A DNA stretch of 9,866 bases from CAZQKW01 sp964594075 (lineage in GTDB: Bacteria > Desulfobacterota > WTBG01 > CAIYCZ01), in assembly GCA_964594075.1 (NCBI GenBank), contig CAZQKW010000081.1:1-9866 (forward strand), written 5' to 3'. Shown in pieces: positions 1 to 7,625 of this stretch. The position numbers and the translations under genes were made by a program. Each line of letters begins with the position of its first letter. Position 1 is the first letter of the stretch. The notes below the pieces were generated by a model that was not told the DNA's origin, searched no databases, and worked only from the letters and a program-made list of their open reading frames with translations.

Positions 1-58
1 TCCGTATTTTTTTGCAATCACTTTACGCCATCACTAAACGTTGGAACAAAGTCTATTT

Positions 59-1945
59 TTAATAGTTATTTATTATTATTAATGATTGCGAGGGCTTTTT
101 TATTCTTATAAATCCAACAGGGTCGCCACCGAGGGGTATTCTTCCTATTGCGCCCCCCTCGACAAGCGCAAGATTTTTCATCCAATGATATGAGATGATG
201 ATTTCATCATCCACTGCAATCACGTTGTTTAGTTCTAAACGATTGTAATCAGCGTGAACGGTTCCTTTTCCTTTTATAAAAAACGATGGTTTGCGCTTCA
301 CTTCATAAACCGCAAAATTATCAATATCAGCTATTTTACTTATATATTCAGGGAAATTATCAAAAAACTCTTTTGATGATTTAAACCAACTTATAATCCA
401 TTTCACGTTATATAAATCAAACAACTCCCGCAGTTCTGCTCTGCTGTATTCCTCTATGTTTCTACTAAAAAGAAAACCCCGAGTAAAGCTTGCATAACTG
501 TGCTTTATTGGATACATGGGGCGCGGGCCACATAGGTATTCCCGTTTTAGATATTCTGAAAATAGTCCTGGGAAATGTCCACCATAGTACTCATGTTTGG
601 GGCTTTTATGCGAATACTCTGAATCCTCAACAAGAATTCTTCCTTCTTGGGTGGTATTCTTTTCTAAAAAGCTTAAGAGCGTGCCCAGTTTCTCAGGAAA
701 TGCACAGGATACCCGGTATGGTTTTTCTTTGAACAAAGTTATAAAAGGTCTAATCACCGGCCGGTACAATAAAACAAAGGTCACACAGGAAATGAAAAAC
801 ACCGCTAACCTACGACGGCCATGTAAAAGAAATTGTGTAGCAACATATATCCCAATGGAGGCGGGTAATATCAACAGCAGGCTTAACGGTATGTTAAAAC
901 GTTCGGGCTGAAGTTGGGCGAATAGAACCGTATACGAACCATAAAATGTTATGATAAACATGAATACAAAGGCCCCGGCAAAAGCAGCAATAAGATGATA
1001 TGATTTTTGCTTGTACCACACATAAAAACCATTCCAGCTAAAAACCAGAAAGAGGACATCTATAAAAGTGTTATTGAAAAAAGGCGAGTGGTAATCTATG
1101 GTTTTTCGTTGATCAATGTATACCCTGAGTGGTTCGATCAGACTTTTTATTTGCAGGGTAAATTCATAATCTCCCGGCCTAGTTGTTTTATCATTAAAAA
1201 ACTGCAGCATTGGCACCATCCAGTAACTGTTGACAAGCCCAACGATGAACGGGATGCAAAGGATTGCCACCTTCTGGCGAGTCGTCATTTTTTTAAAATA
1301 TGCAAAAAAGAGCATTAGCACCGGCACACCAATATGAATGATAGATAAAATATGCATCATAACCAGCAGAGAAAATAAAATCGCTACTACAGAATATCCT
1401 TTCCAACTAAACTGCTGGAGAAACCGGTAATATGCTGAAAAGACGTACATCGAGAAAAATATCGCAAAAACATAGGAGATCATACCCCAGGAAACAAAAT
1501 CTTTTGCCAGTGAGAGATGGAAAAATAAAATTGCAAGAAACGAAGCTAACAGGCTTTGCTCGATAGAAAGGTTAAAATTACGTGCAGCACCATAAATCAT
1601 CAGAGGATATGTCAAAAAGAACAAAAATACATATATCTTAAAACCCAGCCCGTCGCCCAGTATTGGAGATACTATCCAGAATAATAATTCCCATGCCTTA
1701 TTATCAGCATTAGCCAATGTGCCTCGCGGAAATCCCGCAAGTAAAAATGGATCATATCCCCAACATCTACCAGCAGTTGAAAAAAACCGCCTCGCTGAAA
1801 GGCACTCAGCAAGATGGAGAGAATAATCATCCGTATAAATCGGCGCATTAGAGATGATATCTGCTGGTCGCAAAAAGATTGTGATTAGCCCTGAAGAAAG
1901 AGCAATGATCACAAATAAAATAATTCTGCTTAATAATTTATTCAT
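59..1945 (-). CDS. Large polytopic membrane protein, GT-C glycosyltransferase-like (PTPS_related/YfhO-type)
   Basis: This 628-residue protein probably acts in the cytoplasmic membrane; its function is unknown. I see about eleven hydrophobic segments, at roughly residues 8-26, 102-120, 131-147, 155-173, 183-217 (two), 225-247, 292-311, 315-343, 350-374 and 379-398. A soluble C-terminal part of about 230 residues follows. The first external loop carries an acidic pair, D39-D40, followed by YDPFLLAGFP (64-73). GT-C glycosyltransferases use an acidic residue in this loop, and the WDP/YDP...G motif recalls the bacterial membrane proteins annotated as '6-pyruvoyl-tetrahydropterin synthase-related'. 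The C-terminal DPVGFIRI (608-615) is a beta-rich ending seen, as I recall, in such proteins. The ATG at 1945 has only a weak AGAG upstream. A promoter lies at 2090-2118. The donor, acceptor and even transferase activity are inference. The gene is complete in the window. Confidence 0.7.
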   Translation of the reverse strand: MNKLLSRIILFVIIALSSGLITIFLRPADIISNAPIYTDDYSLHLAECLSARRFFSTAGRCWGYDPFLLAGFPRGTLANADNKAWELLFWIVSPILGDGLGFKIYVFLFFLTYPLMIYGAARNFNLSIEQSLLASFLAILFFHLSLAKDFVSWGMISYVFAIFFSMYVFSAYYRFLQQFSWKGYSVVAILFSLLVMMHILSIIHIGVPVLMLFFAYFKKMTTRQKVAILCIPFIVGLVNSYWMVPMLQFFNDKTTRPGDYEFTLQIKSLIEPLRVYIDQRKTIDYHSPFFNNTFIDVLFLVFSWNGFYVWYKQKSYHLIAAFAGAFVFMFIITFYGSYTVLFAQLQPERFNIPLSLLLILPASIGIYVATQFLLHGRRRLAVFFISCVTFVLLYRPVIRPFITLFKEKPYRVSCAFPEKLGTLLSFLEKNTTQEGRILVEDSEYSHKSPKHEYYGGHFPGLFSEYLKREYLCGPRPMYPIKHSYASFTRGFLFSRNIEEYSRAELRELFDLYNVKWIISWFKSSKEFFDNFPEYISKIADIDNFAVYEVKRKPSFFIKGKGTVHADYNRLELNNVIAVDDEIIISYHWMKNLALVEGGAIGRIPLGGDPVGFIRIKKPSQSLIIINNY

Positions 1946-2051
1946 ACTCTGTTTTATGCATTTGTTCTTAAAAACAGCAATTAAATATCATATTATTTAT
2001 GCTTGCAGCAAGTTTCCATTTTTTACTGAGCCGAAAAAAATCTGATTACAA

Positions 2052-2080
2052 TTGACAACAACTACTCTTTTCCCTATAGT
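2052..2080 (+). promoter_or_regulatory. Strong sigma70-type promoter for murJ
   Basis: The sequence has a perfect -35 box, TTGACA (2052-2057), a 17-base spacer, and the -10 box TATAGT (2075-2080), which has one mismatch to TATAAT. The predicted start is A2086 or A2087, giving a leader of about 42 bases to the murJ ATG at 2129. Orientation, spacing and distance all fit the downstream gene, so this is the best-supported promoter in the window. Confidence 0.7.
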
Positions 2081-2089
2081 CCTTTAAAA

Positions 2090-2118
2090 ATTATACAGTA
2101 ATATCAAGATAATATCAG
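2090..2118 (-). promoter_or_regulatory. Putative sigma70-type promoter for the GT-C-like gene
   Basis: Read on the minus strand, the sequence is CTGATA (2118-2113), a 17-base spacer, then TATAAT (2095-2090). The -10 box is a perfect match and the -35 box matches TTGACA at 4 of 6 positions. Transcription would start near 2083 and give a leader of about 138 bases before the ATG at 1945. The site lies inside the murJ leader and faces the murJ promoter. It was found by eye only; an AT-rich intergenic region can produce such matches by chance. Confidence 0.5.
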
Positions 2119-2128
2119 CTATAAGTTG

Positions 2129-3730
2129 ATGATTGGTTCTTCAGTAAGCCATACTGGCACTATCGCCCGTTCTGCCGGCACCGTGAGCTTTGCCGTTTTT
2201 CTCAGCCGAATACTGGGCCTTATCCGCGAGCAGGTCTTTGCCGTGCTCTTTGGCGCCGGCTTTGCCTATGATGCCTATGTCGTAGCCTTCAGAATTCCAA
2301 ATCTTCTTCGGGATCTGTTTGCCGAAGGCGCACTCAGTGCAGCTTTCGTAACGGTATTTACCGATTATCGCACCAATAAAGGCGAAGCAGAAACCTGGCG
2401 GCTGGCAAACAATGTTATCATGGCCGTTGTGGTCATGGTAGGATTGATCACACTCCTCGGAATAATTTTCTCGAGCCCCATCGTATCACTCATGGCGCCT
2501 GATTTTTCGCTTGTTCCCGGAAAGCACGCACTCACCACCCTCATGACTTCGATCATGTTTCCCTTCCTGCTCATGGTTTCCCTTGCGGCAGTAGCAATGG
2601 GTATTTTAAATAGTTTTGGGAAATTTTTTATTCCCTCCCTGGCATCAAGTTTCTTTAACCTTGGTTCCATCGTCACGGGCGTCGCATTCTCTTTTTTGTT
2701 TTCGTTGCTCGGACAACAGCCGATTATCGGCATGGCAGTGGGAACGCTCATTGGCGGCATTCTTCAGTTTACGATACAATTACCGGAGCTTAAACGCCAG
2801 GGCTACCGTTTTGCGTTTCAGTTTGATTTAAAAGATGCAGGATTACGTCGCGTCATGCATCTCATGCTCCCCGCTATTATTGGCCTGTCAGCAACCCAGG
2901 TCAATCTTTTTATCAATACTTTTTTTGCCTCGAGCTGCGCAGAGGGAAGCATTTCCTGGCTTAATTATGCGTTTCGCCTCATCATGTTTCCCATCGGCGT
3001 CGTCGGTGTGTCTCTTTCTGTTGCAACCCTGCCGGTGGTATCTGTGCATGCATCCCGCGGCGACATCTCCCAGCTTCGCGATGCCTATGCCTCTTCAACA
3101 GTGCTCTCGTTCCTCCTCACCATTCCTTCTTCCCTCGGCCTGGTTTTTCTCGCCCGCCCTATTGTAGAACTCATTTTTGAACACGGTCGCTTCACGACAC
3201 TTGACACATTACATACTGCCCAGGCACTGGCTCTTTACTCGATAGGACTTTTTGCCTACGCATCGCTCAAGATCACCGTGCCCATTTTTTATGCCCTCAA
3301 TAAAACACGCTATCCGGTAATTGGCTCATTTCTGACGGGGCTTTTCAATATAATATTTGTGCTCGTAACCATTGGGCCGCTGCAGCACCGGGCAATTGCC
3401 CTTTCGACGTCTATTTCTGTTATTGCAAACTTTCTTTTTCTAAGTATTGCGCTCTACCGGGAAATTCATGGTTACGCGATCAGATATATGTTGTTGAGTC
3501 TGATTAAGATAACAGTGGTCTCTGTGGCGATGGGGGTTGGTTCGTTATGGTCTTACACTGTGATGGGGCAGATGATGGGAGCGGGGTTGCCTGCGAAAAT
3601 GTTTTCATTGTTTGCAGCAATGGGGGGAGCAATTCTTTTTTACTTTGCCGTTATCAGCGTGATGGGGATAAAAGAAATAAATTACCTTTTTTCTCGCATC
3701 GTCGCGCGTTTTCGGTTGCGAAATCTTTGA
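2129..3730 (+). CDS. murJ: MurJ, lipid II flippase (MviN family)
   Basis: MurJ moves the peptidoglycan precursor lipid II across the cytoplasmic membrane; it is a polytopic MOP-superfamily transporter. The 533-residue product is close to the usual length (511 in E. coli), hydrophobic throughout, and carries the family signature RIPNLLRDLFAEGALSAAF (55-73). The residues R27, R33, D48 and R61 sit exactly nine positions after E. coli R18, R24, D39 and R52, and R283 in YAFRLIMFPIG corresponds to E. coli R270. The functional arginines are therefore conserved. An in-frame TTG at 2126 abuts the ATG at 2129; I chose the ATG. There is no clear Shine-Dalgarno sequence. The gene is monocistronic as far as can be seen, has its own promoter, and ends 20 bases before the convergent HAD gene, with no obvious terminator between them. 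Confidence 0.96.
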   Translation: MIGSSVSHTGTIARSAGTVSFAVFLSRILGLIREQVFAVLFGAGFAYDAYVVAFRIPNLLRDLFAEGALSAAFVTVFTDYRTNKGEAETWRLANNVIMAVVVMVGLITLLGIIFSSPIVSLMAPDFSLVPGKHALTTLMTSIMFPFLLMVSLAAVAMGILNSFGKFFIPSLASSFFNLGSIVTGVAFSFLFSLLGQQPIIGMAVGTLIGGILQFTIQLPELKRQGYRFAFQFDLKDAGLRRVMHLMLPAIIGLSATQVNLFINTFFASSCAEGSISWLNYAFRLIMFPIGVVGVSLSVATLPVVSVHASRGDISQLRDAYASSTVLSFLLTIPSSLGLVFLARPIVELIFEHGRFTTLDTLHTAQALALYSIGLFAYASLKITVPIFYALNKTRYPVIGSFLTGLFNIIFVLVTIGPLQHRAIALSTSISVIANFLFLSIALYREIHGYAIRYMLLSLIKITVVSVAMGVGSLWSYTVMGQMMGAGLPAKMFSLFAAMGGAILFYFAVISVMGIKEINYLFSRIVARFRLRNL

Positions 3731-3750
3731 GGGGATCCTATGCAGAACGG

Positions 3751-4455
3751 TTACGTATTTTTTATTACTTCAATCACGTATTGATAATCACTTAAATCTT
3801 GAAAAACATGATCAGGTTCGTACCGTCTGAGATCTTCGATGCTTGAATGTCCCGTAGCAACGGCAATGGAGGTAACGCCGTAAGGCTTTCCGCACTGAAC
3901 ATCGTGTGGTGAATCACCAATAATAATGACATTTTTAGCTGTGAAGGCGGTCCCGTAGTCCCTTTCCGCACGTTTGAGCGCTATGCCGACCAACTCTGAA
4001 CGAACCTTGGAATCACTGCCAAAAGCGCCAAACGCGAAATACTGTTTGAGACCTGCAAGCTCAAGCTTCTTCCATCCGGTATATTCAAGATTGCCGGTAA
4101 GAATCGCTATGCGTATTTCGGGCATCAGTACCAGTGAGGACAAAAGGGGAATAATGCCTGGACAGACTGTTACGTGGTAAGAATTTCCGCGGGCAAAATA
4201 GTCAAAGTATGCGCAGTATGCTTCAATCGCTTGTTCATAATGGGCCGCAATAGTCTCATCCTCGATTCCGCGCTGCTTTAGCACCTCTTCCAGTATCTGC
4301 GGGTCGGTCATGCCTGAATAGTTAATTTCTTTAAAACTGCATTCAATCTTATATACCTTCTTGGTCATAGCTCGAAACGCAAGATCGGCAAGCGTATCTA
4401 TAACCAGCAGCGTTCCATCTATGTCAAACAAAATCAGCTTTTCCGCTCCCATCAT
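3751..4455 (-). CDS. HAD-superfamily hydrolase, phosphoglycolate phosphatase-like
   Basis: This is a probable cytoplasmic phosphatase of 234 residues. All four HAD motifs are visible: motif I FDIDGT with nucleophile D11 and acid/base D13; motif II ILTGN with T120; the motif III lysine in TGWKKLELAGL (K129 or K130); motif IV IIGDSPHD with D181 and D185. The region between motifs I and II (residues 17-105) is a helical C1-type cap and includes GMTDPQIL, common in Gph-like enzymes. The start is ATG 4455; an ATG at 4452 and a TTG at 4458 are adjacent in frame, and no Shine-Dalgarno sequence separates them. The gene follows the small membrane protein after 85 bases and probably shares its promoter. 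The substrate cannot be read from the sequence. A MurNAc-6-phosphate phosphatase (MupP-like) role is tempting given the nearby AmgK/MurU pair but is not shown. Confidence 0.88.
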   Translation of the reverse strand: MMGAEKLILFDIDGTLLVIDTLADLAFRAMTKKVYKIECSFKEINYSGMTDPQILEEVLKQRGIEDETIAAHYEQAIEAYCAYFDYFARGNSYHVTVCPGIIPLLSSLVLMPEIRIAILTGNLEYTGWKKLELAGLKQYFAFGAFGSDSKVRSELVGIALKRAERDYGTAFTAKNVIIIGDSPHDVQCGKPYGVTSIAVATGHSSIEDLRRYEPDHVFQDLSDYQYVIEVIKNT

Positions 4456-4540
4456 CAACTATGTTATTGGAAAACACGCGGTGTGATTTTTTGGTTTATC
4501 GCAGCACATTATTTTTTTCTCTTTTCAGACGCACGCCCAT

Positions 4541-4783
4541 TTAAAAATCTTCGTCACCTCCGCTGGTAGTTTCTGCGATGCGTTTTTTAATGCTTCGATA
4601 TTTCTCTGCCTGAAAGATAATCAGGCCTGCAAATAAAATAGACACACACAAATAAAATATGCTTTCTGGCCGGGATTCAGCACCCAGTGATAGATAGAAT
4701 GACCAGGAAATAATAATCGCCTTTAAAAACAGGCTCATTCTGAGAACTTTCAGGTCTTCTCCGTTTATCTTTTTTTCTTCCAT
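4541..4783 (-). CDS. Small two-helix membrane protein, unknown function
   Basis: I do not recognise this 80-residue protein. It has a charged N-terminus (EEKK at 2-5), two hydrophobic stretches at about residues 17-34 and 41-58, and a basic then acidic tail (KYRSIKKR at 61-68, then GGDEDF at the end). This gives a hairpin topology with a short polar loop (ESRPE, 36-40) and both termini probably cytoplasmic. Support for a real gene comes from an extended -10 promoter about 100 bases upstream, same-strand placement before the HAD gene, and a composition that reads as a real membrane protein rather than a shadow frame. There is no Shine-Dalgarno sequence before ATG 4783. The HAD start lies 85 bases downstream, so the two may be co-transcribed. 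Confidence 0.6.
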   Translation of the reverse strand: MEEKKINGEDLKVLRMSLFLKAIIISWSFYLSLGAESRPESIFYLCVSILFAGLIIFQAEKYRSIKKRIAETTSGGDEDF

Positions 4784-4885
4784 AGTTAAAATTGGTTTTT
4801 CTGGCTTTAATTGTTCAGATGGCTAATTAAATGATTTTTACTACTCATCATCCAAAATTCAGACATGAGCACTTAACTATCTTTA

Positions 4886-4894
4886 ATTATAACA
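4886..4894 (-). promoter_or_regulatory. Extended -10 promoter for the small membrane protein and HAD gene
   Basis: On the minus strand this reads TGTTATAAT, which is the extended -10 motif TGn followed by a perfect TATAAT. The only -35 candidate, GTGCAA (4913-4908, 16-base spacer), matches 3 of 6 positions, as is usual for extended -10 promoters. The start site would be near 4879, leaving a leader of about 95 bases to ATG 4783. Found by eye. Confidence 0.5.
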
Positions 4895-4970
4895 GATAAA
4901 AAAACCTTTGCACTTAATTTCGGATGTATGGCATTGCGGCTTATGCTTGTTAAAACAGCGGCGGCGGACC

Positions 4971-5000
4971 ATTAAAATAATTGTCCCCTTTTCGGGACAA
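4971..5000 (-). terminator. Rho-independent-type terminator after the repeat lipoprotein gene
   Basis: On the minus strand a perfect 7-bp stem TTGTCCC / GGGACAA with the loop GAAAAG is followed by the T-rich run TTATTTTAAT. The stem begins 13 bases after the lipoprotein stop codon (5014-5016), where an intrinsic terminator is expected. The T tract is interrupted by A, so its strength is uncertain. It would separate this gene from the small membrane protein and HAD genes. Confidence 0.65.
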
Positions 5001-5013
5001 ACGATTTTAAGCC

Positions 5014-7572
5014 TTATTTTAACACAGAGGCCGCATATCGCACATTCAAATCCACATCTTTTTGAAGTTTAGTGCGTAAGGAGATGGCTGTTCCGTCTTC
5101 ACAATAGCGCAGGGAAAACGCAAGATATTTTCTCACCTCAACATCTGCACTTTTTATAAGACGCTGTGCATCTTTTATGGGTGGGCTTGCTTTTAATTTA
5201 TAGAGCCCGCGCAAAGCCAGAGCTTGAATCTTTGTATCCCGGTCTTTCAGTAATGACACAAAGAAATCTTTTGACTCCGGATGGGCGATGTCGCTGAGCA
5301 CATATAGCAAAAAAGATTTTTTTGAAGATTCCAAACCCTCTTGCAGCATAAGAATGTGAATGCGCTTAACATCTTTTCTGGCAATCTTTTTAAACGTTTC
5401 TTCAAGGGTTCGCGCAACTGAAACATCCTTGATATCCATATACTGAAAAAGTGCCGGAATAATTGATGGTATCTTCTCTGCTAACCTTTCAGATGCTTTA
5501 TCCCATGAGTCTTCGCTGATAAGCGCTCCTTCCAGTTCGGGAACGACAATCCAGTTTTTTTGTCCATTTCCCTTTATCTGCTCGTTATAGCCTAAGCTTT
5601 CTTTTTTTACACACTCTGCATTATTACCCATGCCCCGTGTTCCATGCCGTATTTCCTCACCTCCAAGCCACACGTCGCAGGGTACGGAAACCGCAGGCAT
5701 TTCACCCGCCACGTCAGCCCCTCCGCCAATCCTGCCGCAGGTCCAGACTGTATTATTCTTGCCGGTGCCGTTAAAAGTGTCATTGCCACTTCCATCAATA
5801 AGAATTCCGATGCTCGGCTCATCCCGTCGCTCATTAAAAATACCGCACCCCTGCGTTCCATGGGTTCCCGCCGTATATATATCATTCCCCTGCTCATCAA
5901 TTAAAAGTCCTCTGCCGGAATCATTGCCGCTTCCCTGAGAAAGCCACTCCGCAACGTAGCGGTCATCTCCCTGGCTGTCCCAGAGGATGCCCATGGAATG
6001 GTCATGACCGCAGGCCTGCGAGACCGCCCATGACGTGTAGGTATCATTGCCCGCTCGGTCAAGAAGCGCGCCAATGCTTGAGTGGACACCAGCGCCTTGA
6101 GCATACCGGCGTGCCTGATAGGTATCGCTCCCGGCATTATCTATAAGCATACCGATCGAGAGCCAGTAGCTTGAGCCTTGGCAAAAATAGCTTCCCTCAT
6201 ATACATCATCGCCGGATCCATTATAGAGCATACCGATACCGCCCGCAGCAAAACCACGAAAGCCCTGGCCAAAACCTTGCGAGCAGGTCTGGTAGGCGTT
6301 GCTCTTTTCTCTGAAATCCGCAATCCCGCCGCATGACAAAACCTTATCATTCCCGGCGTAATCAATGAGAAAACCGCATCCGCCGGTAAAGCCAAACCCC
6401 TGACTGTACATAGCGCTCTGGTAAAAATCATTCCCTGCATAATCGCATAGGATACCCGCGCCAAACGCTCCTGCGCCTTCGGCAAGCGTGTGACTCACAT
6501 ACACATCATCGCCTTGCTCATCGATAAGGACTCCCACGCCAAAAAAACCCGTGCCTAATGTGCTGTTCTGCCCCGCATAATGATCGTTGCCCTCCCGGTC
6601 CACAAGAAAGCCAACACCCAATATGCCCGCGCCGTAGGCACTGCCCTCTGTCGGAAGATACATGTCATTTCCAGAAAGATCAACAATCACACTGAATGGA
6701 TTATATCGGGTAAATTCGTACTGGTCATCCCCGCCGAGATCAATTAGCAGAGCAGGAATGGCGCCGTCGTAACGATTGTTGCCAAACCCGCCAATAATAA
6801 TCTCGCCGATCGGGCTATGCATTGTAATCTGTTGCACATTTACCTGAGAACGTATCAGCAGCAGATGTTGATCATTGAGCAGGCGCAGTGCCTTATCAAT
6901 TGCCGCTGCAACAATGAGGGCGCCTTCAAGTAAATTTCTTCTGTGCACTTGTGCCGCAAGATACAATGCCCTTTCATGGACGTTCTGATCTTCCTTCCGC
7001 GTACGAGTAGTCCCCGATGAAAATGACCAGAGCAGTTCCTCAAACCGTTTCTTGATAAATACTTGTTCCGCAGCAGTTAATCCCTTAAATGCGCGGGCAT
7101 AAGAACGTCTCGCCCAAAATAGAGAAACATAGATATTTTCTATAGAATCTTTTAGCGGCGCGGGAAGTCCTTGACACTCGGCGCACGCCCCCGCCTCCTC
7201 TTTCAAAGCTACTGCAGCAATCGGAAGCTCCATAGCGTCTGCCGCTAAAACAATAAGCGATGAAACTGAACGGGGCGTGTTATTTAGTGTGGCTTCGCAG
7301 TATTGTGCAAATGAATTTAAAAGGAGGGGCTTGTTTAACAATATCCCAACCTTATCCAAAAAGAATGGATCGTTTTGCCGAAGGGTACAGTTGATACCCA
7401 CATCATCCCGCCTGAGGGAAAGAACAGACAGCACGGTGTCGAGCGCGGTGGCTGGCTGCCCCAGAGGCACACAAGGCGGCTTTGCAAAAAAAATACTGCA
7501 GCCGGTTATTGATACAATAAAGCCAAACAGCAGTAACAGCCTAAAAACGCTACTGGTGATAGAGCAGTGCAT
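5014..7572 (-). CDS. Repeat lipoprotein: GND/GDD repeat domain plus HEAT-like C-terminus
   Basis: This is an 852-residue exported lipoprotein of unknown function. The N-terminus is a lipoprotein signal: hydrophobic residues 8-24, then SITGC with the lipidated cysteine at C25. Residues 40-250 look alpha-helical, with cysteines at 34, 62, 92, 130 and 133 (ACAEC). Residues 264-600 hold about twelve repeats of the form G.L.D..G(N/D)D.Y......QG.G, mostly every 26-27 residues. The GND or GDD starts lie at 281, 301, 328, 354, 380, 407, 454, 481, 508, 535, 562 and 596. Such glycine/aspartate turns resemble calcium-binding beta-roll (RTX) loops, so a beta-solenoid is a fair inference; the period is three times nine. 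Residues about 695-852 show HEAT-like helical pairs, for example DVEVRKYLAFSLR (809-821). A linker with WLGGEE (635-640) joins the two. The start is ATG 7572 with a weak TTTAGG upstream. A terminator follows the gene. Confidence 0.8.
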   Translation of the reverse strand: MHCSITSSVFRLLLLFGFIVSITGCSIFFAKPPCVPLGQPATALDTVLSVLSLRRDDVGINCTLRQNDPFFLDKVGILLNKPLLLNSFAQYCEATLNNTPRSVSSLIVLAADAMELPIAAVALKEEAGACAECQGLPAPLKDSIENIYVSLFWARRSYARAFKGLTAAEQVFIKKRFEELLWSFSSGTTRTRKEDQNVHERALYLAAQVHRRNLLEGALIVAAAIDKALRLLNDQHLLLIRSQVNVQQITMHSPIGEIIIGGFGNNRYDGAIPALLIDLGGDDQYEFTRYNPFSVIVDLSGNDMYLPTEGSAYGAGILGVGFLVDREGNDHYAGQNSTLGTGFFGVGVLIDEQGDDVYVSHTLAEGAGAFGAGILCDYAGNDFYQSAMYSQGFGFTGGCGFLIDYAGNDKVLSCGGIADFREKSNAYQTCSQGFGQGFRGFAAGGIGMLYNGSGDDVYEGSYFCQGSSYWLSIGMLIDNAGSDTYQARRYAQGAGVHSSIGALLDRAGNDTYTSWAVSQACGHDHSMGILWDSQGDDRYVAEWLSQGSGNDSGRGLLIDEQGNDIYTAGTHGTQGCGIFNERRDEPSIGILIDGSGNDTFNGTGKNNTVWTCGRIGGGADVAGEMPAVSVPCDVWLGGEEIRHGTRGMGNNAECVKKESLGYNEQIKGNGQKNWIVVPELEGALISEDSWDKASERLAEKIPSIIPALFQYMDIKDVSVARTLEETFKKIARKDVKRIHILMLQEGLESSKKSFLLYVLSDIAHPESKDFFVSLLKDRDTKIQALALRGLYKLKASPPIKDAQRLIKSADVEVRKYLAFSLRYCEDGTAISLRTKLQKDVDLNVRYAASVLK
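5773..6783 (-). repeat. Coding tandem repeats, about 12 units of 26-27 codons
   Basis: This is the DNA encoding the GND/GDD repeat domain (residues 264-600) of the lipoprotein. The unit is about 78-81 bases. At DNA level the copies have diverged, with different synonymous codons and variable inter-motif residues. This argues for an old, selected protein repeat rather than a recent tandem expansion. Two places are irregular: a 47-residue interval between units at 407 and 454, and a 34-residue interval before the last unit at 596. Confidence 0.8.
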
Positions 7573-7596
7573 GATGCGCCTAAAAGATTAAATTTT

Positions 7597-7625
7597 AGCC
7601 AAAGATATTGGAAATTTATTTGGCT
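7597..7625. repeat. Inverted repeat AGCCAAA / TTTGGCT in the lipoprotein leader
   Basis: AGCCAAA (7597-7603) and TTTGGCT (7619-7625) are perfect 7-bp inverted copies separated by 15 bases. They lie 25-53 bases upstream of the lipoprotein ATG on the minus strand. The right arm is also the left end of the 108-bp element next to it, so the same heptamer occurs three times in 130 bases. It could be an operator or leader hairpin, or a remnant of the element's end. No function is shown. Confidence 0.4.

Noticed and set aside
1..21. Possible minus-strand gene start, GTG at 21 followed by seven open codons to the window edge
   Set aside because: Too short to judge: there is no Shine-Dalgarno sequence and no recognisable protein start. 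It may be the next gene but cannot be supported.
490..1318. Plus-strand open frames antisense to the GT-C-like gene
   Set aside because: They are antisense to a well-formed polytopic protein and have no motifs or promoter.
3731..3750. Terminator between the convergent murJ and HAD genes
   Set aside because: The 20-base gap holds only the 6-bp palindrome GGATCC; there is no stem with a T tract.
3751..4455. Naming the HAD gene mupP
   Set aside because: The neighbourhood suggests it, but only generic HAD motifs are visible, and the GMTD-type cap does not distinguish it from phosphoglycolate phosphatase-like enzymes.
4463..4480. Short hairpin ACAC-GCG-GTGT followed by a run of T on the plus strand, considered as a terminator
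   Set aside because: The stem is only 4 bp, and no plus-strand gene ends nearby; murJ stops more than 700 bases earlier, beyond the antisense HAD gene.
5607..6485. Several open frames on both strands inside the repeat lipoprotein gene
   Set aside because: They arise from the GC-rich repeat codons of the real gene. They lack family motifs, and their low-complexity composition mirrors the repeats.
5773..6783. Classical RTX toxin/hemolysin
   Set aside because: There are no GGxGxDxUx nonapeptide tandems and no type I secretion signal. The protein has a lipoprotein signal instead, and the repeat period is 26-27 residues.
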